Part shown: positions 16,850 through 26,162 of the stretch, piece by piece
Layout of the letters: each line of letters opens with the position of its first letter
Position numbering within the stretch: position 1 is the stretch's first letter
Source: Nitrospirota bacterium
GTDB lineage: Bacteria > Nitrospirota > Thermodesulfovibrionia > Thermodesulfovibrionales > UBA6898
Assembly: GCA_021783515.1 (NCBI GenBank)
Contig: JAJXTV010000004.1
Coordinates: forward strand, 58,253 to 122,252
DNA: 64,000 nt
Direction of reading: 5' to 3'
The notes under the pieces: model-generated
Seen by the model: the letters and a program-made list of their open reading frames with translations, nothing else
What the model was told of the DNA's origin: nothing
Databases searched by the model: none
Made by a program: the position numbers and the translations under genes

Positions 16850-18189
16850 CAGGGGAGCATCCTGCCGGTAACCAGCCGCAGGACATCGTTATAGAGCGCA
16901 AATACCATCAGCGTGATCAACAGGACGAGTCCCACCCGCTGCGCCATCGAAAGCACTCGCTCGCTGAGGGGCTTCCGCCTGACGCATTCGATCCCGAGGA
17001 ACATCAGATGGCCGCCGTCCAGCAGCGGTATCGGCAGGATATTGAGGACGCCGAGGTTGATGCTGATGACCGCCATGAACGTAAAATAATTCATAGCTCC
17101 CCGTGCCGCCTGCTTTCCGGCCATCTGAAAGATCAGGATCGGCCCACCGATCGTTTCCGCCGGGACGATATGCTGGATAAGCTTCACGATAAACTCGACC
17201 GTCAGCGCCGAGATCTCCCATGTCCTTTTGAACCCGAGCACCGCGGATTCCACCGGGCCGAACCTCTTCGTAAAATGTCTCTCCAGCGGCCCGATGCCGA
17301 CAAGCCCCAGCTTCTTTTCTCCCTGCGGGGTCATCATCTTCTGCTCCTCCGGGGTAATCGTGCGCTCAAACACCTCGCTGCCGCGCCCGACTCTGAAGAC
17401 AAGAGGCGTGCCGGCGCTCTTGTGCACGATCTCGGTCATGTCCTCCCACGTCGGCACGGCGACGCCTCCCACCGCAAGGATCCTGTCGCCCTTCTTCAGT
17501 CCGGCCTTATCGGCAGGCTCACCTTTAACAACCTCTCCCACAACAGGGAGAACGAGCGGCGATATGCCGACTTCCCAGTATTTCTTCTTCTCGCCGAAGA
17601 GATTGCTCTCGGTCCTTTCCTCCGGCTTCAACCTGATTTCGATCGTGCGATCGCCCCTTCTTATCGTCAACGAGAGGGGCGCGCCGTCTTTCCCTTCTAT
17701 GCCGCCGCTGACGTCGTCCCAGCTCTGGACGGGGTGCCCGTCGAGCGCAGTCACCCGGTCGCCGGTCATAAGGCCCGCCTTCTGCGCCGGCGAATCCGCC
17801 GCGATCTTGCCGATGTCCGGATACAGCGCCGGAACGCCCGTAAGAAGGAGGAGGTAAAAGACCAGACAGGCAAACAGAAGATTGAAGACCGGTCCGGCAA
17901 AAACTATCGCGAACCGCTTCCATACCGGTTGGAAATTGAAGGCCCTCTGTTTCTCCTCTTCCGGCAGCTCTTCACCCGGCTCTTCTCCGAGCATCTTGAC
18001 GTATCCGCCCAGCGGAACCGCCGAGATCACGTATTCGGTCTCGCCGCGCTGTTTCCCCACAAGTGTCGGCCCGAATCCGAGCGAAAACTTCAGCACCTTT
18101 ACGCCGAGCAACTTGGCAAAGATAAAGTGGCCGAACTCGTGCACGAAGATCAGGACCCCCAGAAGGAGCAGTGGATAAAGTATTGTCAT
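16849..18189 (-). CDS. rseP: Site-2 intramembrane metalloprotease RseP with two PDZ domains
   Basis: A 446-residue membrane protease that cleaves anti-sigma factors within the membrane. Zinc site HEFGH is at 17-21 in the first TM helix, with the third ligand in LPIPLLDGGHL near 395. Two PDZ domains lie between (about 120-200 and 205-285; ADSPAQKAGLMTGDRV and GEPADKAGLKKGDRI). Three further TM segments are visible. It overlaps dxr by ATGA, the usual gene neighbourhood uppS-cdsA-dxr-rseP. Confidence 0.96.
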   Translation of the reverse strand: MTILYPLLLLGVLIFVHEFGHFIFAKLLGVKVLKFSLGFGPTLVGKQRGETEYVISAVPLGGYVKMLGEEPGEELPEEEKQRAFNFQPVWKRFAIVFAGPVFNLLFACLVFYLLLLTGVPALYPDIGKIAADSPAQKAGLMTGDRVTALDGHPVQSWDDVSGGIEGKDGAPLSLTIRRGDRTIEIRLKPEERTESNLFGEKKKYWEVGISPLVLPVVGEVVKGEPADKAGLKKGDRILAVGGVAVPTWEDMTEIVHKSAGTPLVFRVGRGSEVFERTITPEEQKMMTPQGEKKLGLVGIGPLERHFTKRFGPVESAVLGFKRTWEISALTVEFIVKLIQHIVPAETIGGPILIFQMAGKQAARGAMNYFTFMAVISINLGVLNILPIPLLDGGHLMFLGIECVRRKPLSERVLSMAQRVGLVLLITLMVFALYNDVLRLVTGRMLP

Positions 18190-19340
18190 TTTTCAAACTC
18201 CTTAACCTGTTTTCCGGCGGCTTCTCTCGACAGCCGGTCCGCATCGATCACGTCCTCAAGGTCCGCCACCGGCCTCACGGCGTGCCCGTCCATCGTCCTT
18301 CTGATCACGCGGGGAATGTCCTGAAACCCGATCCTGCCTTCCAGAAACGCATTCACCGCCATTTCGTTCGCCGCATTGAGCACGCAGGGCATCGTCCCCC
18401 CCGCCTTCAGCGCATCATACGCGTAGGAGAGGCAGGGGAATGTCTCATGGTCGGGAGGCCGGAAGGTGAGCGACCCTACCCGGTCGAGCTCAAGCGCCGG
18501 GATGGGGTCGTCGATCCTGTCGGGATACGCAAGGGCATAGGATATCGGCCCCCGCATGTCCGGCATCGACATCTGCGCAATGCAGCTCCTGTCCCTGAAC
18601 TCCACCATCGAATGCACGATGCTCTGAGGATGGATCAGGACGCCGACCCGATCGGCCGGCATGTCGAAGAGACGACAGGCCTCGATCACTTCCAACCCCT
18701 TGTTCATGAGAGTCGCCGAGTCGATCGAGATCTTCCTCCCCATGCTCCAGTTGGGGTGTCTCAGCGCGTCTTTCGCCGTGACGCCGGCGAGTTCCTCCTT
18801 CTTCCTGTCGACAAAGGGACCGCCCGAGGCGGTGAGGATGATCTTCCGTACGCCCGCCTTCTTATGCCCTTTAATGCATTGAAAGACGGCGCTGTGCTCG
18901 CTGTCGACGGGAATGATCCTGACGCCTATCTTCGCGGCCTCCCCCATCACGATCTCGCCCGCCATCACAAGGGACTCCTTATTGGCAAGGCCGATCTCCT
19001 TGCCGGCACGGATTGCGGCAACGGTAGGCATGAGCCCGGCGGCCCCTACGATCGAGGAGAGCACAAAATCCGATCCGCCGTATGCGGCGACCTCGTTGAT
19101 CCCTTCAGGCCCGGCAAGGATCTCGACTCCGCTGACCCTTTTGCCCAGGGCCTCGGCGGTCTGCCGGTCGGCGACCGCTACGATCTCGGGGGCGAAGGAG
19201 CGTATCTGCCGCTCAAAAAGGTCCACATTCCTGCCTGCCGTCAGGGCGACGACCGTGAAAGCGCCGGGGTTTTTCTCTATGACGTCGAGGGTGCTCCGCC
19301 CTATCGAGCCGGTTGACCCGAGGATCGCGATTCTTTTCAT
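18186..19340 (-). CDS. dxr: 1-deoxy-D-xylulose-5-phosphate reductoisomerase
   Basis: A 384-residue enzyme of the MEP isoprenoid pathway converting DXP to MEP with NADPH. Visible motifs are the nucleotide loop GSTGSIG at 8-14, LANKESLVMAGE, PVDSEHSA, ILTASGGPF, WSMGRKISIDSATLMNKGLE and HPQSIVHSMVE. Length matches the family. It supplies precursor for the UppS made from the same operon. Confidence 0.98.
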   Translation of the reverse strand: MKRIAILGSTGSIGRSTLDVIEKNPGAFTVVALTAGRNVDLFERQIRSFAPEIVAVADRQTAEALGKRVSGVEILAGPEGINEVAAYGGSDFVLSSIVGAAGLMPTVAAIRAGKEIGLANKESLVMAGEIVMGEAAKIGVRIIPVDSEHSAVFQCIKGHKKAGVRKIILTASGGPFVDRKKEELAGVTAKDALRHPNWSMGRKISIDSATLMNKGLEVIEACRLFDMPADRVGVLIHPQSIVHSMVEFRDRSCIAQMSMPDMRGPISYALAYPDRIDDPIPALELDRVGSLTFRPPDHETFPCLSYAYDALKAGGTMPCVLNAANEMAVNAFLEGRIGFQDIPRVIRRTMDGHAVRPVADLEDVIDADRLSREAAGKQVKEFEK

Positions 19341-19403
19341 CTCTTCAATTATACTAAAATATCGCTTAGCAGTGTGCCGGCCCGGCCTTCTTCCGGCGAC
19401 GGA

Positions 19404-20195
19404 TTATTTGAGGAGTCCGAGCCCCACTCCCAGCCAGTAAAAAACCGGCCCGGCAAAGGTGACGCTGTCGAGTTTGTCAAGCATCCCTCCATGGCCCGGC
19501 AGGATATTGCTCGAATCCTTGATCCCCGCGTCCCGCTTCAACATCGACTCGACGAGGTCGCCGACGATGCTCGCCGCACCGACCGACAGACCGAGGAGCG
19601 CAGACTGCAACAGCGGCACCTGGTGCAGGAGGGCAGACTTGACAAAGACGGCGCCGACGACGCCGCCGGCCAGCGATCCCGCCCCGCCCGCGACCGTCTT
19701 GTTCGGGCTCACCTCCGGATAGAGCTTCCTCTTCCCGAACCCCTTGCCGATATAATAGGCCATGCTGTCGGAGACCCAGACCGACACGTACAGCATGACG
19801 ATCCAGGCGGGCCCCCAGCTCACAAGGTCGAGCTGAAACGTAAGAAGGCCCGGAATATAGAGGAGCCCCATCAGGACCGCCGAAATCTCTTCCCTCGAGG
19901 AGGAAGGGTCCCTTCTGACGACGAGCCTCAGACCCATCAGTGTGAGCGCGGCCAGCAGCAGCATATCCGCAAAGAGATGCCTCGCCGCAAAAAAGACCGC
20001 CAGGAGAACGGCCCCCCAGGCAACCGCAGCGTATTTGAGCGCGGGCTGGATGCGGAACATCGCATAAAACTCGATCAGCGCGATCGTCGACACGAAGACG
20101 GCGAGAAAAAGGAAATATTCCGCAGGGAGAAACATGACGTAGAGATACAGGAGCGGGACGACAATCGCCGCGACGATCAGCCTTTTATGATGCAT
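19404..20195 (-). CDS. cdsA: Phosphatidate cytidylyltransferase
   Basis: A 263-residue integral membrane enzyme making CDP-diacylglycerol, the branch point of phospholipid synthesis. Seven or eight hydrophobic helices are visible, and the CDS signature near residues 150-185 reads SDSMAYYIGKGFGKRKL then SPNKTVAGGAGS. The start lies 11 bases inside the 3' end of uppS, a coupled overlap common for this pair. Confidence 0.95.
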   Translation of the reverse strand: MHHKRLIVAAIVVPLLYLYVMFLPAEYFLFLAVFVSTIALIEFYAMFRIQPALKYAAVAWGAVLLAVFFAARHLFADMLLLAALTLMGLRLVVRRDPSSSREEISAVLMGLLYIPGLLTFQLDLVSWGPAWIVMLYVSVWVSDSMAYYIGKGFGKRKLYPEVSPNKTVAGGAGSLAGGVVGAVFVKSALLHQVPLLQSALLGLSVGAASIVGDLVESMLKRDAGIKDSSNILPGHGGMLDKLDSVTFAGPVFYWLGVGLGLLK

Positions 20196-20904
20196 TCGAC
20201 TTCGCGGAAATGGCCCCGAAGCGCCTTTCCCTCCCCTGGAAATCCTGGATCGCCAGCATCATCTCGTCGCGGTCGAAATCGGGCCAGAGCGTATCGGTAA
20301 AATAAAACTCCGTGTAGGCGCTCTGCCAGAGCATGAAATTGCTCAGCCTCCGCTCTCCGCTCGTCCGGATAATCAGATCCGGACTCGGAAGTCCGTCCGT
20401 ATCGAGATATTTCGAAAACGACTCTTCCGTCACCGCCTCTGCCCCGCACCCCGATTCAACGGCCTTCCGCACCGCGCGGATGATCTCGTTGCGCCCGCTG
20501 TAGCTGAGCGCGGTCACAAGGGTCATTCCGCTGTTCGCCGCGGTCTTCTCTTCGGTCTCCCTGAGGAGCGCGCGGATATTGTCGGGGAGCCGCCACGTCT
20601 CGCCGATCGCCCGGAAGACGATGTTCTGCCGCACCAGCGCCGAGAGCTCCCTCTTGAGGTACATCTCCAGAAGCCTCATCAGGGTCGTCACCTCCGGCAC
20701 GGGCCTCTGCCAGTTCTCGGTCGAAAAAGTGTAGAGCGTAAGGCACTTGATTCCCATATCGGCCGAGCACTCGATTATCTCCTTCGCGCGTTCGGCACCC
20801 ACCCTGTGCCCCTCGATTCTCGGCAGCCCCCTCACCTGGGCCCACCTTCCGTTTCCATCCATGATGATCCCGACATGTGCCGGTATCTTCCCCGACAGCG
20901 CCAC
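20185..20904 (-). CDS. uppS: Undecaprenyl (isoprenyl) diphosphate synthase
   Basis: A 239-residue cis-prenyltransferase building the C55 lipid carrier for peptidoglycan and LPS. The catalytic IIMDGNGRWA (Asp16) and downstream GHRVGAE, TLYTFSTENW and RTSGERRLSNF motifs are intact. I choose GTG 20904; its ribosome site GGAGG is formed by the last codons of the preceding gene. The longer open frame upstream is out of frame with the FG-GAP gene and is not coding. Confidence 0.95.
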   Translation of the reverse strand: MALSGKIPAHVGIIMDGNGRWAQVRGLPRIEGHRVGAERAKEIIECSADMGIKCLTLYTFSTENWQRPVPEVTTLMRLLEMYLKRELSALVRQNIVFRAIGETWRLPDNIRALLRETEEKTAANSGMTLVTALSYSGRNEIIRAVRKAVESGCGAEAVTEESFSKYLDTDGLPSPDLIIRTSGERRLSNFMLWQSAYTEFYFTDTLWPDFDRDEMMLAIQDFQGRERRFGAISAKSNAS

Positions 20905-20909
20905 CTCGC

Positions 20910-22571
20910 CTACCTCCCTTTCACGGAATAGATATTCAATACGACCCCGAGGGGACTTTCGCCCTTGAGGATGTTCTCGAACTTGAGTCCCATGAAGGGG
21001 CTGGTGAGCACCAGCACCTTGTCGCCCGCAAGCGCGTAGTCCTGAATATTCCCTTTGATATCGTCGATGAGCACTCCCTCTTCCATCGAAACCCCGTTCC
21101 ACCAGTAATCCCTGATCTGCGACTTCTTGTACCCGATGCTTTTCACCATTTCGGCAAGCGGCACCCTGTTGACCGCAAGCACCTCGCGGTGTCTCTGAAG
21201 AAGCCTGTCCGGCACCGTCCACGCTCCGGAGGAAGAAATAATCGCCCCTGTCTCCTGCCTCTTGAAGGTCGTCAGGAAACCCCCGTTTCCCGCCCCGCTT
21301 CTCCATACCTTCAGGCCCTTGTCGTCGTACAGATTCAGAAATCCCTGCGCGTCGTAGGCAAAGAGCATGAGTTTCTTCGCCTCGCCCGGCACAACGACGA
21401 AATCATATATATTGACCCCCTTCGGGACCTTCAGCTTTTCGCCGAGCTTGAGGTCGCCGTCCCAATTCACGGTAAAGACGTCTCCCCGATACCCCTCGGC
21501 AGCCGAGTAGGCCTGCGCGATCAGCCCTTCCCCCAGTCTGCGGAGGAAATAGTTCCCTTCCCAGAGCCTTTTGATCGTCGACCCGTCGAAACCGTAGATG
21601 GACGATACCACCTCCTTGTCTCTGAGCGACGTGACGACGATCTCGTCCCGTCCGTCCTTGTTGATATCGACCGCATCGAGCCAGATGAATTCGTCGCGGG
21701 ACGCCCCCTTCACCTCCCAGATGAATTTGAGATCGGCGCCCGCCACATAGGCCCTCAGGAGATTTCCGGTGCTCAGCACAACCTCGGGATGTCCGTTTCC
21801 TTCCACGTCGGCCGAGAGGATAAACCGCGCGCCGAACGGGAGGTCGTACGCGGTGACCGCTTCGCCGCTCACCGGAGTAAAATAGTCTTCTCCGAACTTC
21901 AGATCCTTTTCGTACGACGCGTCAATCTTCTTTTCGGTATCGACGAACTTCGTCCCGTCGGAGACCCAATAGAGCCGCTCTCGCATCAGAGTCGACTTCT
22001 CGGCCTCTCTCCCCGTCAGGAAAAGCGCGACGCCGGCCCCCGCCTTCTTGGCCTCCGCAAGGACCTTCGCCTCGTCATCGGTCTGCAAAGGCGTATCAAT
22101 CATCTCGATCCTGCCGGTGGCCTTCAGCCGCCTGTAGTACTCGTCTGCAAGATACCAGTCGATGCTCCTGTCCTGGCAGAAGAAGACCTTCACCTTCGTC
22201 TCCGACAGCCGTACGCGGTCGCCATCCTTGACGCTGCCCTCGACCATCACGCCGGTGGAAGATTCGGGCAGCACCTCCTTCACCGCGATCGTTCCGACAG
22301 TGGATTCGAGGGTCCCGATCACTTCCTTCGTCACCGGATGGACAAAGGGGGCGCCCTCTCTCGTGACACGCAATCTCATGCCGGGACGAATCCCCTCCTT
22401 CTCGCCCAGAGACAGGACCACCTTGTCGCCCTCGACGCGCAGCACCGTCCCGGACTGCGGCGTGAAATAGGCCATCGTAAGATCTTTCAATGCCGTCAGG
22501 GGATCGTCCGCGCCGCGAGCGACCGGGGGCAGGAGAAGGAAGACCGCCAAAACCAGGAGCGCCCGCTTCAT
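20910..22571 (-). CDS. Exported FG-GAP/VCBS repeat protein, function unknown
   Basis: A 553-residue periplasmic or outer-membrane protein. The signal peptide is MKRALLVLAVFLLLPPVARG; the chosen ATG 22571 overlaps the GH57 stop (ATGA) and has a GGAGAAG site. Residues about 30-120 form a small beta domain (QSGTVLRVEGDKVVLSLG) like the C-terminal part of FlgT-type proteins. From about 245 come FG-GAP-like repeats with Ca-binding loops (SADVEGNGHPEVVL, DAVDINKDGRDEIVV). Location between a glucanotransferase and uppS suggests an envelope role, but nothing more can be assigned. Confidence 0.75.
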   Translation of the reverse strand: MKRALLVLAVFLLLPPVARGADDPLTALKDLTMAYFTPQSGTVLRVEGDKVVLSLGEKEGIRPGMRLRVTREGAPFVHPVTKEVIGTLESTVGTIAVKEVLPESSTGVMVEGSVKDGDRVRLSETKVKVFFCQDRSIDWYLADEYYRRLKATGRIEMIDTPLQTDDEAKVLAEAKKAGAGVALFLTGREAEKSTLMRERLYWVSDGTKFVDTEKKIDASYEKDLKFGEDYFTPVSGEAVTAYDLPFGARFILSADVEGNGHPEVVLSTGNLLRAYVAGADLKFIWEVKGASRDEFIWLDAVDINKDGRDEIVVTSLRDKEVVSSIYGFDGSTIKRLWEGNYFLRRLGEGLIAQAYSAAEGYRGDVFTVNWDGDLKLGEKLKVPKGVNIYDFVVVPGEAKKLMLFAYDAQGFLNLYDDKGLKVWRSGAGNGGFLTTFKRQETGAIISSSGAWTVPDRLLQRHREVLAVNRVPLAEMVKSIGYKKSQIRDYWWNGVSMEEGVLIDDIKGNIQDYALAGDKVLVLTSPFMGLKFENILKGESPLGVVLNIYSVKGR

Positions 22572-24643
22572 CGTTTTTCTTCTCCGAAAGAGATCGTAAA
22601 CCACATTTTTTTCCTCCCCTGCAGTTCCATATTTCGTATAAACAGAAAAGACGTTCCCTGATAGAGCCTCTCGACACCCTGCTCGGAGAGAGAGACCGTC
22701 TCGACGGGATAATGCCAGAGGCTGAGCTCTTCGTCGAACATGAATTTTATCACGAGGCCGAGGTATTTGTCGCGTATGCTGAAAGCCCGCGTGTTTTCAT
22801 GCGACGCGGCGCTCCGCATCGTCATGGTCTTCCCTCCCCTCCTGATGAGGGGATGGGGTGAACCCAGAAGCGACAGGTTCATTTCGACGCCGAAGAGCCC
22901 GGAAAAAGTCCCCGAAACGAGATAGTCGACCCGTATCTCCCGCGGCCCGGTCAGCCGCAGCGTCTTTTCTATGCTTACCGTGTTCCGTCTCACCAGCCCC
23001 TCCCTCGAAAACGAAAGGCAGGGGGGCCCGTCGCCGGACGGCGCCTCGAGCCGGTACAGTCCCTCCAGAAAATCGCCGAGCTCCTCAGCGACGGCCCCCG
23101 CTGCGTCCGTCACGCGCGTCCCGTGGGGGAAGAAGCGGTCAAGAAGGGAGGCCCTCCGGTATGAATCGTAGACGAGATGCTCGCCGATCCCGGATTCCTT
23201 GACGATAATCTGGTCGTGGATCGTCTTCGTCTCACCGGCATCTGCCTCCGCGGCCCTGGTGATCTTCGAATGATAGGCCTCGGGCCGGCGGGAGAGAATG
23301 TCGCAGACGTTGACCGCCTGCCCGTACAGGGAAAGTTCCGTCACGCATCCGCCCTTTTCGGTTGCGGCCAGGGCAAGATGTTTCGTGGTGACGATCACGT
23401 CTTCGTAGCCGTCGCAGTCGAAGTCTCCCTTTTCGACCGACACGCGCTTCCTGAGCGCCTCATCCGAAGCGGCCTCAGCCCGCAGGAGGTGCCGGTAGAG
23501 CGACGACCGCAGATGGGGCAGATAGAGACCTCCGAAGATGCCGTGCCAGTAGGCATCGTTGCACTGCCCCCTCCAGAGTTCGGCAAGCGCCGGCCGTCCC
23601 TTCTTCGGGGCCGCCTTCGCCGCCGCGTGGGCCTTCCTGCTGATCATGAACATCCGCTTGTGGATATGGTTAGCTTCCGGATACTTGACCATGAAGGACC
23701 GCCATATCCCCCCCCTCAGAAGCTGCTTCGACCGCTCACCGGCCAGCGGGTCCATGTCCCTGAGGAGACGCTCGTACTCAAGGGTTTGTTCCGGCGGAAG
23801 CGCCCATTCTCCCATCTCGCGGTATGAGGCAGTCGGCAGATATACCCTGCCGAGAGGACGGAACTTCGCGTGATACTCGCCGAAGGTCGTCGTCTCCAGC
23901 CATTCCGAGTTCTCCTCGAGCGCGGCGAAAAAAAGGTCGAGCCAGCGGTCCTCGTAACAGTGTTTGTAGGTTTTCGGCCAGACGCCGAATTTTTCGCCGT
24001 CGTCCGCCATCGTCAAAAGGCGGTCGCCGCCGCGCATCGCGACCTCCCTGAAATGCGCTATATTGTCGTCCACCGTCCTGAACGGGATATTGTACCTGAG
24101 CTTTTCGCTTCCCGGAAAAACGCATACCCGGGACCCCTCGTCCTCCGTCAGATAGTATCCCATCAGCCGGTCGTCCTCGAGGCCGGTCAGCTTGAAGTGG
24201 TAGTCGTCGATCGGCACGTACTCGATGCCCGCCTTTGCGATGAACCTCGGTATCTGCGGCTCCCAGACCCTCTCCGCAAGCCACATTCCCTTCGGCGCGT
24301 ATCCCAGGACCTTCCTGACGAGTTTCGTCATCTCGGTCACCTGCAGGACGCGGTCTTTTTCCGGAAGCACCGGGAGGATCGGCTCGAAGAGCCCGCCCGA
24401 GAGAATTTCGACCCTCCTGTTTTCGACAAGCGTCCGTATGATATCGATCGCCTCCGGGTGGCGCTCCTGCATCCAGGTCAGAAGATGTCCGGAATAATGC
24501 AGGACGACCTTCAGCCCCGGATGCCCCAGAAGCGTTTCGAGAAACGGCAGATATGCCTTGCGGTAGCAGTCTTCGAGCACATGGTCGAAATTGCCGACCG
24601 GCTGGTGGTTATGAAATGCGAGAATCAGGTGCAGTTTCGGCAT
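22568..24643 (-). CDS. Glycoside hydrolase family 57, 4-alpha-glucanotransferase/alpha-amylase type
   Basis: A 691-residue GH57 enzyme acting on alpha-1,4-glucans. Conserved regions are HNHQPVGNFD (10-20), WLAERVWEP with probable nucleophile Glu123, and TMADDGEKFG with probable acid/base Asp214, the same numbering as in the Thermococcus litoralis glucanotransferase. C-terminal DUF1925/DUF1926-like beta domains follow. The ATG at 24643 (MPKLHLIL) has a close GGA site; an in-frame start 16 codons upstream lacks one. It opens the long operon and probably handles glycogen-like reserve. Confidence 0.92.
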   Translation of the reverse strand: MPKLHLILAFHNHQPVGNFDHVLEDCYRKAYLPFLETLLGHPGLKVVLHYSGHLLTWMQERHPEAIDIIRTLVENRRVEILSGGLFEPILPVLPEKDRVLQVTEMTKLVRKVLGYAPKGMWLAERVWEPQIPRFIAKAGIEYVPIDDYHFKLTGLEDDRLMGYYLTEDEGSRVCVFPGSEKLRYNIPFRTVDDNIAHFREVAMRGGDRLLTMADDGEKFGVWPKTYKHCYEDRWLDLFFAALEENSEWLETTTFGEYHAKFRPLGRVYLPTASYREMGEWALPPEQTLEYERLLRDMDPLAGERSKQLLRGGIWRSFMVKYPEANHIHKRMFMISRKAHAAAKAAPKKGRPALAELWRGQCNDAYWHGIFGGLYLPHLRSSLYRHLLRAEAASDEALRKRVSVEKGDFDCDGYEDVIVTTKHLALAATEKGGCVTELSLYGQAVNVCDILSRRPEAYHSKITRAAEADAGETKTIHDQIIVKESGIGEHLVYDSYRRASLLDRFFPHGTRVTDAAGAVAEELGDFLEGLYRLEAPSGDGPPCLSFSREGLVRRNTVSIEKTLRLTGPREIRVDYLVSGTFSGLFGVEMNLSLLGSPHPLIRRGGKTMTMRSAASHENTRAFSIRDKYLGLVIKFMFDEELSLWHYPVETVSLSEQGVERLYQGTSFLFIRNMELQGRKKMWFTISFGEEKR

Positions 24644-24779
24644 TTTTCCTTTTGCGAAAGGGCAATAGGGTTGTTCCCTCTCAACAGTCAATAAAAGCGA
24701 TTAATAACAAGCAATTATACACTATACCACAAACAGAGCCGAGGATTAAAGGACGGCAATAACGAAGGGTTCTCCGGGC

Positions 24780-25877
24780 TTACAGCGTTACTAGGTTGTC
24801 CCTGTGGATCGCCTCGTCCGAATACTTGTACCCGAGCAATTTCTCTATCTCTGACGTCTTCTTCCCCATGATCTTTCTCAGGTCGGAAGCCGAGTAGTTG
24901 ACAATGCCTTTGGCGACGCGGCGTCCCTTCCCGTCGACGCAGTTGACGGCGTCGCCCAGCTCGAAATCCCCTTCAATGCCGGTGATTCCGGAGGGCAGAA
25001 GGCTCTTTCCCTGCGACGTGAGTGCCCTCACCGCACCGTCGTCCAGCACCAGGCTGCCCTTCGTGCGGCTGCTGTAGGCAATCCATCCCTTCCGGTGAGA
25101 AAGCCTGCAGGTGCCCGGCCTGAAAACGGTGCCGTGCGGCCTGCCCTCAAGCACCTCGACGATCAGCCCCTTCCTTTTCCCGCTGAGAATATGCACGGGG
25201 ATGCAGTGGGCCAAGGCCTTTTTCGCCGCGAGCACCTTGGAATACATGCCGCCGGTGCCGACGGCGCTGCCGGCCCCGCCCGCGCGCTTTTCGATCTCTC
25301 CGGTAATCTCCTCCACGCAGGCAACCAGCTCCGCCTTCGGATTCAGCCGCGGGTCTTCGCGGTAGAGGCCTTCGACGTCTGAAAGGATGACGAGCCGGTC
25401 GGCCTCAACGAGTATCGCGACGAGCGCCGCAAGGTTGTCGTTGTCGCCGAACCGGATCTCGTCGGTCGCCACCGTGTCGTTTTCGTTGACGATCGGGACG
25501 ACCCCGTAGGAAAGCAGCGTCAGGAGGGTGTTTTTAGAGTTGATGTACCGCTTCCGGTCCGAGAAATCCTCCTGCGTCAGGAGCACCTGCGCAACCTTCG
25601 CCCCGAACTCCGCGAAGCTCTTTTCATAGGCCCACATCAGGCTCGACTGCCCGACCGCCGCCGCGGCCTGCTTCGATTTAATGTCCTTCGGCTTCTGCTT
25701 CATGCCGAGTTTTCTCATGCCGGCGGCAACTGCGCCCGAAGAGACAACGACCACGTCGTACCCCTCCGTCTTTACCTCGGCTATCTCCGAGGCGATTGCG
25801 GAGATACGCCTGGTGTTCAGTCCCTCTTTTTCGTCGGCGAGTATATTGCTGCCGATCTTGACGACAAGCCTTTTCAT
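24780..25877 (-). CDS. proB: Glutamate 5-kinase with PUA domain
   Basis: A 365-residue enzyme for the first step of proline synthesis (glutamate to glutamyl phosphate). The amino-acid-kinase domain begins KRLVVKIGSNIL and shows VSSGAVAAGM, VNENDTVA, FGDNDNLAALVA and GGMYSKVLAAK; a PUA domain occupies the last 85 or so residues. No proA or obg is adjacent. A CRP/FNR-like site lies about 150 bases upstream in the shared divergent region. Confidence 0.97.
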   Translation of the reverse strand: MKRLVVKIGSNILADEKEGLNTRRISAIASEIAEVKTEGYDVVVVSSGAVAAGMRKLGMKQKPKDIKSKQAAAAVGQSSLMWAYEKSFAEFGAKVAQVLLTQEDFSDRKRYINSKNTLLTLLSYGVVPIVNENDTVATDEIRFGDNDNLAALVAILVEADRLVILSDVEGLYREDPRLNPKAELVACVEEITGEIEKRAGGAGSAVGTGGMYSKVLAAKKALAHCIPVHILSGKRKGLIVEVLEGRPHGTVFRPGTCRLSHRKGWIAYSSRTKGSLVLDDGAVRALTSQGKSLLPSGITGIEGDFELGDAVNCVDGKGRRVAKGIVNYSASDLRKIMGKKTSEIEKLLGYKYSDEAIHRDNLVTL

Positions 25878-26026
25878 GTGAGCAGATTATACCTCACGGC
25901 GCAAAGGGTTGTCATCATACGGTTTTCACCGTTCCGCTCCTGCTTTTATTGCAACGGTATCAGGTCTAAGAATATCGAAATCTTATTAATATGAGTTACA
26001 CCTGCGAACACACATTTTCTTCATGC

Positions 26027-26044
26027 TTGTGATATAAATCACTT
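26027..26044. promoter_or_regulatory. CRP/FNR-family operator candidate
   Basis: TGTGA-N6-TCACT sits in the A+T-rich divergent region between proB and the TPR gene, about 120 bases before the latter. It is close to the CRP and HcpR-type consensus TGTGA-N6-TCACA with one mismatch. Which of the two genes it controls cannot be decided from sequence. Confidence 0.45.
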
Positions 26045-26162
26045 TATTATTTTCGCAATTCATTAATAAAAGGTTATAACGAGAACGTATCAGGCGGGGA
26101 CCATCGTCAGTACGAAGACGACAGACTATGCCGGAACTGCCCCGGAAGGGGCGCTGAAGGCA

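Noticed and set aside
20905..21306. Extended N-terminus of UppS
   Set aside because: Out-of-frame reading of the FG-GAP protein gene; the real UppS start motif begins just after the GTG at 20904.
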